Of a stretch of DNA of 59,632 nucleotides, positions 51,152 through 59,532 are shown in pieces. The position numbers were made by a program, and so were the translations under genes. How positions within the stretch are numbered: the stretch's first letter is position 1; every line of letters starts with the position of its first letter. Below the pieces are notes generated by a model, which made no database searches, had not been told where the DNA came from, and saw nothing but the letters and a program-made list of their open reading frames with translations. Source of the DNA: Ilumatobacteraceae bacterium (GTDB taxonomy: Bacteria > Actinomycetota > Acidimicrobiia > Acidimicrobiales > Ilumatobacteraceae); assembly GCA_024643255.1 (NCBI GenBank), contig JAHENF010000014.1, positions 14,141-73,772 on the forward strand. Direction: 5' to 3'.

Positions 51152-52540
51152 ATGACCGCCGTCGACCTGATTCCCGACATCGTCCGTGTTCTTCACGAAG
51201 GCTTCCGCTCCGGCGTCCTGCGCGACAATCAGCAGCGATCGGTGCAATTGCAGCGCCTGCGCGCGATGTTCGTCGAGCAGGAGGACCGGCTGATCGATGC
51301 GCTCGTCGCCGATGTCGGCAAGCCCCGCATCGAGGCCTACACGACCGAGATCGCCTTCACGATCAACGAGATCGACGACACGCTCAAGCATCTGGACTCG
51401 TGGACGAAGCCCGGCAAGGTCAAGGTGCCGATCACGTTCAAGCCCGGATCGGCGCACCTGCACCCCGAACCGCTCGGCACGGTGTGCATCATCGCCCCCT
51501 GGAACTATCCGGTGCAGTTGCTGTTCGCTCCGCTCGTGCCCGCACTGGCCGCGGGCAACACCGCCGTGCTCAAGCCGTCGGAGGTCACCCCCACGGTGGC
51601 TGCGCTCATCGAGGAACTCGTCCCGAAGTATTTCGACGCGAACACCGTCGCCGTGGTCACCGGCGCCGTCGACGAGACCACCGCACTGCTCGAGCAACGC
51701 TTCGACCACATCTTCTACACGGGCAACGGCAACGTCGGCCGTGTGGTGATGCGTGCGGCTGCCGAGCATCTCACGCCGGTGACCCTCGAACTGGGCGGCA
51801 AGAGCCCGGCGATCGTCGCTGCCGATGCCAACATCAAGGTGGCCGCGAGACGGATCGCGTGGGCGAAGTTCCTCAACGCCGGCCAGACCTGCGTCGCCCC
51901 CGACTACGTGCTCGCCGAGGATGGCATCGAGGACGACCTCGTGGCAGCGATCGCCGAGGCGGTCACGACGTTCTACGGCGCCGATCCCCGACAGTCGCCG
52001 GACTACGCCCGCATCGTCAACGAACGACACCACGACCGCCTCATGAAGCTGCTCGACGCCGGCGGCTACGACGCCACCGTCATCGGCGGCACGGGCGATC
52101 GCGCCAGCCGGTACCTGGCCCCGACGGTGCTCGCCGGCGTCAAGCCCGACGCGGCCGTGATGGACGACGAGATCTTCGGCCCGATCCTCCCCGTGCTCAC
52201 CGTCGGCGACATCGACGAGGCCGTCCGGTTCGTCAACGATCGAGAGAAGCCCCTCGCGCTGTACGCGTTCAGCTCGAGCGACGACGTGCTCGACCATGTC
52301 GTCGCCAACACGTCCGCCGGAGGCGTCACACTCAACCATGCGGTGCTCCACCTGGCCATTCCCGAGCTGCCGTTCGGTGGTGTCGGTGCGAGCGGGATGG
52401 GCGCCTACCACGGCAAGGCCGGCTTCGACACCTTCACGCACTACAAGGCAGTGCTCGACAAGCCGACACGGCCCGACCCGTCGCTGATGTACCCGCCGTA
52501 CACGAACACCAAACAGAAGATCCTGCGCAAGTTCCTCTGA
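51152..52540 (+). CDS. Aldehyde dehydrogenase (class 3-like)
   Basis: 462 residues. Conserved features are IIAPWNYPVQLLFAPLVPAL, the cofactor region TPVTLELGGKSPAIVAADAN, with catalytic Glu in LELGGK, and the catalytic Cys in NAGQTCVAPDYVL. The short length and the GQTC-APDY motif are those of class 3 (fatty or aromatic aldehyde) dehydrogenases, with a C-terminal KFL-type end. Substrate is unknown; NAD(P)+ is the likely acceptor. It is convergent with the following APH-like gene. Confidence 0.93.
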   Translation: MTAVDLIPDIVRVLHEGFRSGVLRDNQQRSVQLQRLRAMFVEQEDRLIDALVADVGKPRIEAYTTEIAFTINEIDDTLKHLDSWTKPGKVKVPITFKPGSAHLHPEPLGTVCIIAPWNYPVQLLFAPLVPALAAGNTAVLKPSEVTPTVAALIEELVPKYFDANTVAVVTGAVDETTALLEQRFDHIFYTGNGNVGRVVMRAAAEHLTPVTLELGGKSPAIVAADANIKVAARRIAWAKFLNAGQTCVAPDYVLAEDGIEDDLVAAIAEAVTTFYGADPRQSPDYARIVNERHHDRLMKLLDAGGYDATVIGGTGDRASRYLAPTVLAGVKPDAAVMDDEIFGPILPVLTVGDIDEAVRFVNDREKPLALYAFSSSDDVLDHVVANTSAGGVTLNHAVLHLAIPELPFGGVGASGMGAYHGKAGFDTFTHYKAVLDKPTRPDPSLMYPPYTNTKQKILRKFL

Positions 52541-52544
52541 CGGT

Positions 52545-53441
52545 TCACTGGGCGGTCCACGGCGGCGCGTCGGGTTCGCCTCGCCAATACCGCAACCGCA
52601 ACTGGGCCTCTGGCATCGCCGTGGGGTCGGCCACGGCGGCGACCAGGCGCATCAGCGTCGCGGCGACCAGGCGGAGTTCGGCGACCGCAACGGCGGCAGG
52701 GTCGTCGGCGAATGACCGGCCGTAACCGGCTGCGAACGCCGGATATTCGCCGCCGTCGCCACCCCAGCGACTCGCCCAGGTCAACATCGGGCCGTGATCC
52801 CAGCCGGGCGGCGCCCAGCACAGCAGGTCCCAGTCGATCAGCGTCGCCCCGGCGGCGGTCATCACCACATTGCCCGGGTGCACGTCGCCGTGGCACACCA
52901 CCGGTGCACCCAGCATGTTCCATCCTCGATGGCGTTCGATCGTGGACGTGATGCCGGAACGGGCCGCATCGTCGAGCACGGCGGCCGTGCGCTCGAGCAA
53001 TCCGTCGAAGTCCCACCACGGAAAGTTCGACGGTGTCGGCAGCGGCACAGCGGAGGGCAGCATCGACCGATCGATCGAGTGCACGACTCGGACCATCTCG
53101 CCGACCTCGGCCCAGTCGATCGGCGCGCCGACCGGCACGAGACGCACCCAGGAGGTGACGCTCAACTCGCCGAGCAACACGACCTCGTCGCGCGCCGGCG
53201 TGGGGACGCGAAGCCCGGCATCGGCGAGAAACGAGGCCAGCTCGAGTGAGACCGCGGCCGGAGCCGTCGGTGTGCTCACCCGCAGCACCTCAGCACCGCT
53301 GACGAAAATCGCGTTCATGCCGACGCGCAGCGCGGCGGGATCCGCCAGCCCCCACCTCCTGGCGGCTTCACGCGCCGCCGCGGTCGCCGCGGACGCGTCC
53401 GTGATCGGCCGATCGACGTAGGCCCGGACGTCGGTGCCCAT
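52545..53441 (-). CDS. APH-family phosphotransferase
   Basis: 298 residues. The kinase catalytic loop is VVCHGDVHPGNVVMTAAGAT and the metal motif follows in LIDWDLLCWAPPGWDHGPML. An N-terminal small lobe with FVSGAEVLRVSTPTAP precedes it. The family includes aminoglycoside and small-molecule kinases; the substrate is unknown. Its start overlaps the glcE stop by one base (TGATG-type), so it belongs to the glcDE operon. Confidence 0.8.
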   Translation of the reverse strand: MGTDVRAYVDRPITDASAATAAAREAARRWGLADPAALRVGMNAIFVSGAEVLRVSTPTAPAAVSLELASFLADAGLRVPTPARDEVVLLGELSVTSWVRLVPVGAPIDWAEVGEMVRVVHSIDRSMLPSAVPLPTPSNFPWWDFDGLLERTAAVLDDAARSGITSTIERHRGWNMLGAPVVCHGDVHPGNVVMTAAGATLIDWDLLCWAPPGWDHGPMLTWASRWGGDGGEYPAFAAGYGRSFADDPAAVAVAELRLVAATLMRLVAAVADPTAMPEAQLRLRYWRGEPDAPPWTAQ

Positions 53442-54328
53442 CAGGTGACGGCGAGGACGTCGAGGCCCGGATTGAGACGTCCGGCGGGATCGAACTCGTC
53501 ACGAATTCGGCGGTGCAGTTCGACCGTCTCGGGGTCCGGCTCGGCCGGCGGCGCAGGGCGTGAACGGTGCACGATCCCCACCCCGATCTCGGCGACGAAG
53601 GTTCCCGCGGGTTCGTCCCGCAGCTCTGTGAGTGTCGACGGCGCCACGGACCACCGATGAGGTGGCAAGTCCGGCGGCGTGTCGACGGCGACGAGTTCCG
53701 AGCCGGCGGCCTGGCCCCGCAGGTCGTCGGGGTGACCGTCGAGCAGCACCCAGCTCGTCGTCCCGTCCCAGAGCACCGAGGTGGGACGATAGAGCTCGCC
53801 CAACAGCGCCCAGGGGTCGCGCCTGCTCGAATACCACTGCTCATGTGTCGGTCGGGGTCGGGTGCGCAGGATGACGTCGGCGAGGAACCCGAGCGTTCCG
53901 CGCGAACCCACCATCAGCCGGCAGAGATCGAAGCCGCTGACGTTCTTCACGGTCGGGCCCCCGGCCTTGACCACCTCGCCGGCCGCCGACACGTACCTGA
54001 GCTGGAGCACCGTGTCGCGCACCGGCCCCCAGGAGAGCCGACGCACGTCGCTGTGCCCGACCGCCAGTGCCCCGCCGATCGTCCCGAAGTCGGCGATGAC
54101 AACGCACTGGCCGTGCTCGGCCAGTGCGGCATCGACGTCGGCAACCGGCGTTCCGGCCCCGCACCGGATCGTCATCTCTGCCGGCTGGATCCACTCGATG
54201 CCCGACGGGGCCCTCACCGTGCGCACACCGACGACCGGGCCGCCGCGTGTGCCGAGACCGGTGATCGTGACCGGACCGTTCGGCCCGACCTGGGCGGCGA
54301 ACGCCCCGATGGCGTCGTCGAGGCTCAC
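53441..54328 (-). CDS. glcE: Glycolate dehydrogenase FAD-binding subunit GlcE-like
   Basis: 295 residues from the GTG at 54328 (GTGA overlap with glcD); a GTG at 54334 is the alternative. The N-terminal FAD-binding part has CGAGTPVADVDAALAEHGQC, GTIGGALAVGHSDVRRLSWG and VKNVSGFDLCRLMVGSRGTL, characteristic of GlcE rather than GlcD. GlcE is a shorter paralogue that supports GlcD. It lies between glcD and an APH-like gene. Confidence 0.88.
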   Translation of the reverse strand: MSLDDAIGAFAAQVGPNGPVTITGLGTRGGPVVGVRTVRAPSGIEWIQPAEMTIRCGAGTPVADVDAALAEHGQCVVIADFGTIGGALAVGHSDVRRLSWGPVRDTVLQLRYVSAAGEVVKAGGPTVKNVSGFDLCRLMVGSRGTLGFLADVILRTRPRPTHEQWYSSRRDPWALLGELYRPTSVLWDGTTSWVLLDGHPDDLRGQAAGSELVAVDTPPDLPPHRWSVAPSTLTELRDEPAGTFVAEIGVGIVHRSRPAPPAEPDPETVELHRRIRDEFDPAGRLNPGLDVLAVT

Positions 54329-55791
54329 ACCCACGCTCCCTCGGGGATGCTGTGGATGTCACCGCAGCCCGCTGGGCTCGGGAGCACCTTGTCGGGGTTC
54401 GACAGGCAACGGGGATCGAACGCTCTCCTGAGGTCGGCCTGCGCGGCAAGGTCGATCTCGGAGAACATCAACGGCATCAGATCGCGCTTCTCGAGTCCGA
54501 TGCCGTGCTCGCCACTCAGCACGCCGCCGGCCGCGACGGACACGCGCACGATCTCGTCACCAGCGGCGTGGACGCGTTCGACAACCCCCGGCTCACGGGC
54601 GTCGTACACGAGCAGTGGGTGCAGGTTTCCGTCGCCGGCGTGGAACACGTTGAGCACGAGGAGTTCGTGGCGAGCGGCGATCTCGTAGACCTGCTCGAGC
54701 ACTTCGGGAAGCTTGTGCCTGGGTACGACGGTGTCGTGCAGGTAGTAGTTCGGCTTGATGCGGGCGATGGCGCCGAAGGCAGACTTGCGGCCCTTCCACA
54801 GGAGCGCTCGCTCCGCGTCGTCGGCCGCCACGCGGACACCTCCGACGTTGCGACGTCCGGCCAACTCGCCGATGCGTTCCACCTGGGCCGCCACTGCGGC
54901 GGGCAGCCCGACCACCTCGATCAGCAGTGCGGCGGCCTGTTCGACCGGCAGACCGGCGTGAATGAACGCCTCGACCGCACGCAGACAGAGCTGATCCATC
55001 ATCTCGACCGCCGCGGGCACGATGCCGTCGGCGATGATGTCGCTGACCAGTTGGGCACCGTCGGCGACGTCAGCGAAGTCGAGCAGCATCGTCGCGACGC
55101 CCGGTGGGTTCGCCATGAGCTTCACGCACACCTTGGTCGCCACGCCGAACATGCCCTCGCTGCCCACGAACACTCCGCGCAGGTCGTAGCCGGCCGGCTC
55201 GGGCTCTTCTCCCCCGAGCACCGTGACCGACCCGTCGGGAAGCACCGCTTCCACGGCATGGATGTGGGCACTGGTCACGCCGTCGGCGAGACAGTGGGGG
55301 CCACCCGAGTTGTTCGCGACGTTGCCTCCGATCGAGCACGTCTGCTGACTGCTCGGGTCCGGGGCGAAATGCACACCGAGGTGGGCGATCTGCTTCGACA
55401 GGTCGAGATTGAGGACGCCGGGCTCCACCCAGGCCACGCGGTTGACGGGATCGACCGACAAGATGCGGTTCATCTTCGCCGTCGACACGACGATCGCACC
55501 GCCCATCGGCACCGCTCCCCCGGCGAGGCCGGTCCCCGATCCGCGAGCGACGAATGGCACGCCGAACTCGTTGGCCACCAACACGATGGCGCGAACGTCA
55601 TCGGTCGACTCGGCGAAGCAGACCACGGACGCGTGGCCGACGAGATTCGATGCGTCGTGCCGGTACAGGTTGACCTCGGACACACCGTCGCGCACCTGGT
55701 CGGGTCGCAACACCGACCTGAGTCGTGCCACGAGTGGCGTCGTGCCGTGTGGCGCCGCGACGTGGGAGCGCGCGACGGCATCGACGGTCAT
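54325..55791 (-). CDS. glcD: FAD-linked oxidase, glycolate dehydrogenase subunit GlcD
   Basis: 488 residues. FAD-binding features: VPFVARGSGTGLAGGAVPMG near residue 77, GGNVANNSGGPHCLADGV, and the C-terminal cap motif GGVLSGEHGIGLEKRDLMP. NVFHAGDGNLHPLLVYD is also conserved. GlcD oxidises glycolate or D-lactate and passes electrons via GlcF. It overlaps the preceding small membrane-protein gene and glcE by 4 nt each. Confidence 0.93.
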   Translation of the reverse strand: MTVDAVARSHVAAPHGTTPLVARLRSVLRPDQVRDGVSEVNLYRHDASNLVGHASVVCFAESTDDVRAIVLVANEFGVPFVARGSGTGLAGGAVPMGGAIVVSTAKMNRILSVDPVNRVAWVEPGVLNLDLSKQIAHLGVHFAPDPSSQQTCSIGGNVANNSGGPHCLADGVTSAHIHAVEAVLPDGSVTVLGGEEPEPAGYDLRGVFVGSEGMFGVATKVCVKLMANPPGVATMLLDFADVADGAQLVSDIIADGIVPAAVEMMDQLCLRAVEAFIHAGLPVEQAAALLIEVVGLPAAVAAQVERIGELAGRRNVGGVRVAADDAERALLWKGRKSAFGAIARIKPNYYLHDTVVPRHKLPEVLEQVYEIAARHELLVLNVFHAGDGNLHPLLVYDAREPGVVERVHAAGDEIVRVSVAAGGVLSGEHGIGLEKRDLMPLMFSEIDLAAQADLRRAFDPRCLSNPDKVLPSPAGCGDIHSIPEGAWV

Positions 55792-56147
55792 CGTCGGGCC
55801 TTGCGCCCCTTGGGTTGGCGTTCGCGCATCACGATCACACGCCCGCTGTCGACGGGGACACCGTCGACGTACACCTGATCGCCGGGCGCCACGTGGTCGT
55901 CGAGCGAGACGAGGCGCCCCTCGCGGCGTGCGTGGAGCTCGTCCTCGGTGTTCCTCATCACCTGGCGCCCTTCGCGGACGGCATCGACGACCTCTCGCGA
56001 CTTCGCCCGCACCGAATCGGCAGCCGAGCGCGCGACTTGGGCGGGGGCGATCTGCGCAGCAGTCTCCTTGACCTTCTTCTTCGCGTAGCCGGCAGTGGCC
56101 ACGCCGGCAACGACACCGCCGGCGAACCAGGTCACACGCTTCATCAT
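55788..56147 (-). CDS. Small membrane-associated hypothetical protein
   Basis: 119 residues from the ATG at 56147 (ATGA overlap). A short hydrophobic N-terminus (VTWFAGGVVAGVATAGYAKK) is followed by a charged helix and a C-terminal part GDQVYVDGVPVDSGRVIVMR that could form a small beta fold. I do not recognise the family with certainty. It is in a run of coupled genes from the NUDIX gene down to glcE. Confidence 0.5.
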   Translation of the reverse strand: MMKRVTWFAGGVVAGVATAGYAKKKVKETAAQIAPAQVARSAADSVRAKSREVVDAVREGRQVMRNTEDELHARREGRLVSLDDHVAPGDQVYVDGVPVDSGRVIVMRERQPKGRKARR

Positions 56148-56602
56148 GCTCGTCGTCTCCGTCGTCGGTCGGTCGGGTGGGCGTCGCCTGCCTCGATGGC
56201 GTCGATGGCCACCGGGCCGATCGCGGGCGTCCTGGGCGCGCCCCGCAATCTGGCGATCGTTCGCGAGGTCCCGCGGGCGAAGCCTGCGGCTTTGATCATC
56301 GGCGCCGAGAACGATGTGCGAGCAACGGTGTTCCCGACGGCGTCACCGATCGCCTCGGCCGAGCCGAGCACACGATCGAAACGTTCCAGGTCGGCGCGGG
56401 CCTCGTTGACGGTGGCCCGGGCCTCGTCGGTGGTGTCCTGGAGCTCCTGGATCAAGGGCGTGGTCTCCGCCCGCAGGTCGTCGAGCTCCCGGCGCACGTC
56501 GCGCAAGGCGTCGAGTACCCGCATGAGCACGACGACGAGCGCGGCGAAGCCGATCGAGCACAGCACGCCGGCGACGACGAGCAGCAGTTCACCGGCGGTC
56601 AT
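56144..56602 (-). CDS. DUF948-like single-pass membrane protein
   Basis: 152 residues from the ATG at 56602, overlapping the rarA stop as ATGA. A single N-terminal helix (LLLVVAGVLCSIGFAALVVV) is followed by a long coiled coil (RDVRRELDDLRAETTPLIQE, then LQDTTDEARATVNEARADLE). This is the DUF948 pattern common beside stress proteins in Gram-positives. The C-terminus is highly basic. Function unknown. Confidence 0.6.
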   Translation of the reverse strand: MTAGELLLVVAGVLCSIGFAALVVVLMRVLDALRDVRRELDDLRAETTPLIQELQDTTDEARATVNEARADLERFDRVLGSAEAIGDAVGNTVARTSFSAPMIKAAGFARGTSRTIARLRGAPRTPAIGPVAIDAIEAGDAHPTDRRRRRRA

Positions 56603-57885
56603 GTCAGATCGTCTCCGCGCTGCGTGCGCTCGTTGATGGTTCGTTCGTCGCCGTGGTCCGACGGCTCGTACCAGCGCCGCCCGACGAGCTGGTCGGGCAG
56701 GTACTGCTGTGCAACGGTGCCGGCGGCATGATCGTGAGGATACTCGTAGCCGGCTCCGTGCCCGAGCGTGGCTGCTCCTTGGTAGTGCGCGTCGCGAAGA
56801 TGCGCGGGGACTTCGCCGACCGCCCCGTCGCGAACATCCTGGCGGGCGTTCCAGATCGCGAGCGCGGCACGGTTGCTCTTGGGGGCCGTGGCGAGGTAGA
56901 TCGCCGCCTGGGCGAGATTGAGCTGGGCTTCGGGCAGCCCCACGTGTTCGAGCGCGTGCGCCGATGCGACGGCGATCTGCAGCGCGTTCGCGTCGGCGAG
57001 CCCCACGTCCTCGGACGCGAAGATCACCATGCGACGGGCAATGAAGCGAGCATCCTCGCCGGCTTCGAGCATCCGGGCCAGCCAGTAGACAGCGGCGTCG
57101 GGGTCCGAGCCGCGCATCGACTTGATGAACGCGCTCACGACGTCGTAGTGATCGTCTCGTCCGTAGCGGAGGGCCGTGGTACCGAGCGCGGCTTCGACGT
57201 GCTCGAGTTCGACGTGGCCATAACCCGACAGCGCGCACGAGACCTCGAGTGCGGTCAGCACCTGGCGACCGTCACCCCCGGCGCGGTCGACGAGCAGAGC
57301 AAGCGCGTCATCGTCGGCGGTGGCCCCTTCGGCTTCGAGGCCACGCCGCACGAGTGTCTCGATCGCCACGCGATCGAGCGGTTCGAGACGGAACAGCGTC
57401 GAGCGGCTCCGCAACGGAGCATTCACCTCGAAGAAGGGATTCTCCGTCGTGGCACCGATCAGTGTCAGCGTCCCGTCCTCGACGGCAGGGAGCAGAGCGT
57501 CCTGCTGCGACTTGGAGAAGCGATGGATCTCGTCGAGGAACAGAATCGTGCCCTGTCCGCGCTCACCGAGACGTTGGCGAGCGCGTTCGATGGTCTCGCG
57601 AACATCCTTCACTCCGGCCGAGACAGCCGAGAGCTGCTCGAATGCCCGATCGGTGCTGCCGGCGACCGCCAGCGCCAGCGTGGTCTTGCCCGTGCCGGGC
57701 GGACCCCAGAGCAGTGCAGAGGTCAGCCGATCGGTCTCGACCAGGCGGCGCAACGGCTTACCAGGTCCGACGAGATGATCCTGGCCGACGACGTCGTCGA
57801 TCGTCCGCGGGCGGAGTCGAGCGGCGAGCGGCGCTCGCGATCGACGTTGTTCCTCCGCGGCGACGGCGAAGAGATCGTCGTTCAT
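56599..57885 (-). CDS. rarA: Replication-associated recombination protein A (RarA/MgsA AAA+ ATPase)
   Basis: 428 residues from the ATG at 57885 (ATGA overlap with the NUDIX gene). It has PLAARLRPRTIDDVVGQDHL near the N-terminus, Walker A WGPPGTGKTTLALAVA, Walker B ILFLDEIHRFSKSQQDALLP, and sensor LTLIGATTENPFFEVN. The C-terminal MgsA domain follows with SAFIKSMRGSDPDAAVYWLA and ARRMVIFASEDVGLADANAL. RarA acts on stalled replication forks with SSB. Confidence 0.95.
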   Translation of the reverse strand: MNDDLFAVAAEEQRRSRAPLAARLRPRTIDDVVGQDHLVGPGKPLRRLVETDRLTSALLWGPPGTGKTTLALAVAGSTDRAFEQLSAVSAGVKDVRETIERARQRLGERGQGTILFLDEIHRFSKSQQDALLPAVEDGTLTLIGATTENPFFEVNAPLRSRSTLFRLEPLDRVAIETLVRRGLEAEGATADDDALALLVDRAGGDGRQVLTALEVSCALSGYGHVELEHVEAALGTTALRYGRDDHYDVVSAFIKSMRGSDPDAAVYWLARMLEAGEDARFIARRMVIFASEDVGLADANALQIAVASAHALEHVGLPEAQLNLAQAAIYLATAPKSNRAALAIWNARQDVRDGAVGEVPAHLRDAHYQGAATLGHGAGYEYPHDHAAGTVAQQYLPDQLVGRRWYEPSDHGDERTINERTQRGDDLT

Positions 57886-58325
57886 GACAGGAGCCGAGGG
57901 ATCACGGCGTGGTAGGCGGCCGATCGGAACTCGACCACCTGATCGAGCAGCCAGGTGGGATCGACCCACATCCAGGCGACGAATTCGACCTCGTCCGGGG
58001 TCGCAACGACGTCGTCGTCACGGACACGGAACAGAAACCACCGCTGTGCCTGTCCCAGTCGCTTGCCCTCGCTGCGGATCCGGTCGGGGAACTCGTAGAC
58101 CACCCACTCAGGGTGTTCATCGACCAACTCGACGTCGTCGGGCCCGAGTCCGGTCTCTTCGCCGAGCTCTCGCCACGCTGCGTCGACCGGTGACTCACCG
58201 ACGTCGATGCCACCCTGCGGGAGCTGCCAAGATCCCCGAATGTCGCTGCGTTCGAACGCCAGGAGTTGACCGCGCGAGTTCGTCACCGCCGCCACCACAC
58301 CGGCACGGAAGTTCGAACTGGCCAT
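57882..58325 (-). CDS. NUDIX hydrolase (RppH-like)
   Basis: 147 residues from the ATG at 58325. The Nudix box is GGIDVGESPVDAAWRELGEE followed by TGL, and SWQLPQGGIDVG before it is the arrangement of RppH and other (di)nucleoside polyphosphate hydrolases. It may remove pyrophosphate from 5' RNA ends or hydrolyse dinucleoside polyphosphates. It overlaps rarA by 4 nt and is the upstream member of the run that leads to glcE. Confidence 0.88.
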   Translation of the reverse strand: MASSNFRAGVVAAVTNSRGQLLAFERSDIRGSWQLPQGGIDVGESPVDAAWRELGEETGLGPDDVELVDEHPEWVVYEFPDRIRSEGKRLGQAQRWFLFRVRDDDVVATPDEVEFVAWMWVDPTWLLDQVVEFRSAAYHAVIPRLLS

Positions 58326-58339
58326 CGGCGCGAGGGTCC

Positions 58340-59437
58340 TCAGCGGCCGAGTCCGCGCAGGCGCGAACTCACGTCGGCGTAGTCGTCGTCGTAGTCGGCA
58401 ACTGCGGCGAACCAACGGCGCGCGGCGATCGGGTCGCCGACGCGATCGTAGAGATCACCGAGGACGTACCACTGGCGTACATGGAACTCGCGCACCGCCT
58501 TGGGTCGCTTGGTCGCCGGCTCCATGAGATCGATGGCGCCGCGCAGGTCGCCCTGGTCCGCGAGCGCTCCCGCGACGACGATGCGCCCTTCGGCCATGAT
58601 GTCCTGGCTCGGCGAGGCGGCCTTGAGCTCCTGCCACACCTGGTCGACAGCGGCCCACCGCCCTTGGGCTCGTTGGCAGTCCGCGATCACCGGCAGCAGG
58701 GCCGGATCGTCATGCAGATCCTGAGCTGCCTGCAGGGCGGCCACCGCCTGCTTGTACCGGCCGAGGCGATAGTTCGACAGCCCCACGATCTCGTGAGCGG
58801 CCGCCACGGTGGGGGCCTCCTTCGAAATCGCGAGCGCGATCCGCCGCGATTCCTGGAACCGCTCCCGATCGAGTGCCTCCGAGGCCTGGGCCAGGCGTTC
58901 CGACAACCGCGCACCGCGCTGCTGGCCGAGTGCTTCGACGAGCTCCGCCGACACTTCCGGATCGAGCGGCTTCGGAGCACGGCGGGTCGGGCTGTCACCG
59001 TCACCGACCGAGGCGGACGCGCGCCTGGTGGCGCCAGCCGCCGCCTTGCGAACCGAACCCTCGTCGATCCACTGCTCGGTGGTGCGCTCCTCGATCCGCT
59101 GACGTTCGAGGTCGGGATCGCGCGGTTCGCGCGGCAGACGCCGCGACTTCACCTCGAGCGATCGCCGTTCGGCCTCGGTCTGGGGGCGCGCGGGGCGTCC
59201 GTCACGACGGTAGCCCTCACGGCTGTCCGGGCGACCGCGCCCACCGCGAGTGTCCGGCCGACCACGTCCACCCCCGCTGCGCCCGCCACTGTTCGAATCG
59301 GACCGACCCGAACCGGAGGAACGACCCGATCCCGAGGACTTGCCAGAGGACCGGCCACCCGAGGGTCCGGCACTGCGCCCGGACGGGCGACGCGAGTCGT
59401 CGCGGCGCGGTGGACGGGATGACGAGCCGGAAGACAT
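58340..59437 (-). CDS. TPR-repeat protein with disordered Gly/Arg/Ser-rich N-terminus
   Basis: 365 residues from the ATG at 59437. Residues 1-90 are a Ser/Gly/Arg/Asp-rich disordered region (SGRSSGSGRSDSNSGGRSGG and similar), resembling RNA-binding tails. The C-terminal 200 residues form several TPR-like helix pairs (AAAHEIVGLSNYRLGRYKQA, then QWYVLGDLYDRVGDPIAARR). It probably serves as a scaffold. A TAGCAT box 8 nt before the ATG fits the leaderless pattern; the gene lies just beyond the rRNA operon terminator. Confidence 0.75.
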   Translation of the reverse strand: MSSGSSSRPPRRDDSRRPSGRSAGPSGGRSSGKSSGSGRSSGSGRSDSNSGGRSGGGRGRPDTRGGRGRPDSREGYRRDGRPARPQTEAERRSLEVKSRRLPREPRDPDLERQRIEERTTEQWIDEGSVRKAAAGATRRASASVGDGDSPTRRAPKPLDPEVSAELVEALGQQRGARLSERLAQASEALDRERFQESRRIALAISKEAPTVAAAHEIVGLSNYRLGRYKQAVAALQAAQDLHDDPALLPVIADCQRAQGRWAAVDQVWQELKAASPSQDIMAEGRIVVAGALADQGDLRGAIDLMEPATKRPKAVREFHVRQWYVLGDLYDRVGDPIAARRWFAAVADYDDDYADVSSRLRGLGR

Positions 59438-59445
59438 GGCTCGCC

Positions 59446-59451
59446 ATGCTA
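59446..59451 (-). promoter_or_regulatory. Putative leaderless -10 box (TAGCAT) of the TPR gene
   Basis: TAGCAT ends 8 nt before the ATG at 59437, directly after the rRNA terminator; no Shine-Dalgarno sequence is seen. Confidence 0.45.
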
Positions 59452-59474
59452 CGGCCAACCGGTGCCACACCGGG

Positions 59475-59521
59475 CCGAAAACGCGAAGAACGCACCGCCG
59501 GCATACCCGGACGGTGCGTTC
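59475..59521 (-). terminator. Intrinsic terminator of the rRNA operon
   Basis: On the minus strand GAACGCACCG and CGGTGCGTTC form a perfect 10-bp stem (59488-59497 with 59512-59521) with further CCGG pairing inside the loop, followed by TTCGCGTTTT. It begins 11 nt after the 5S 3' end. Confidence 0.85.
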
Positions 59522-59532
59522 CTCGATCGAAA

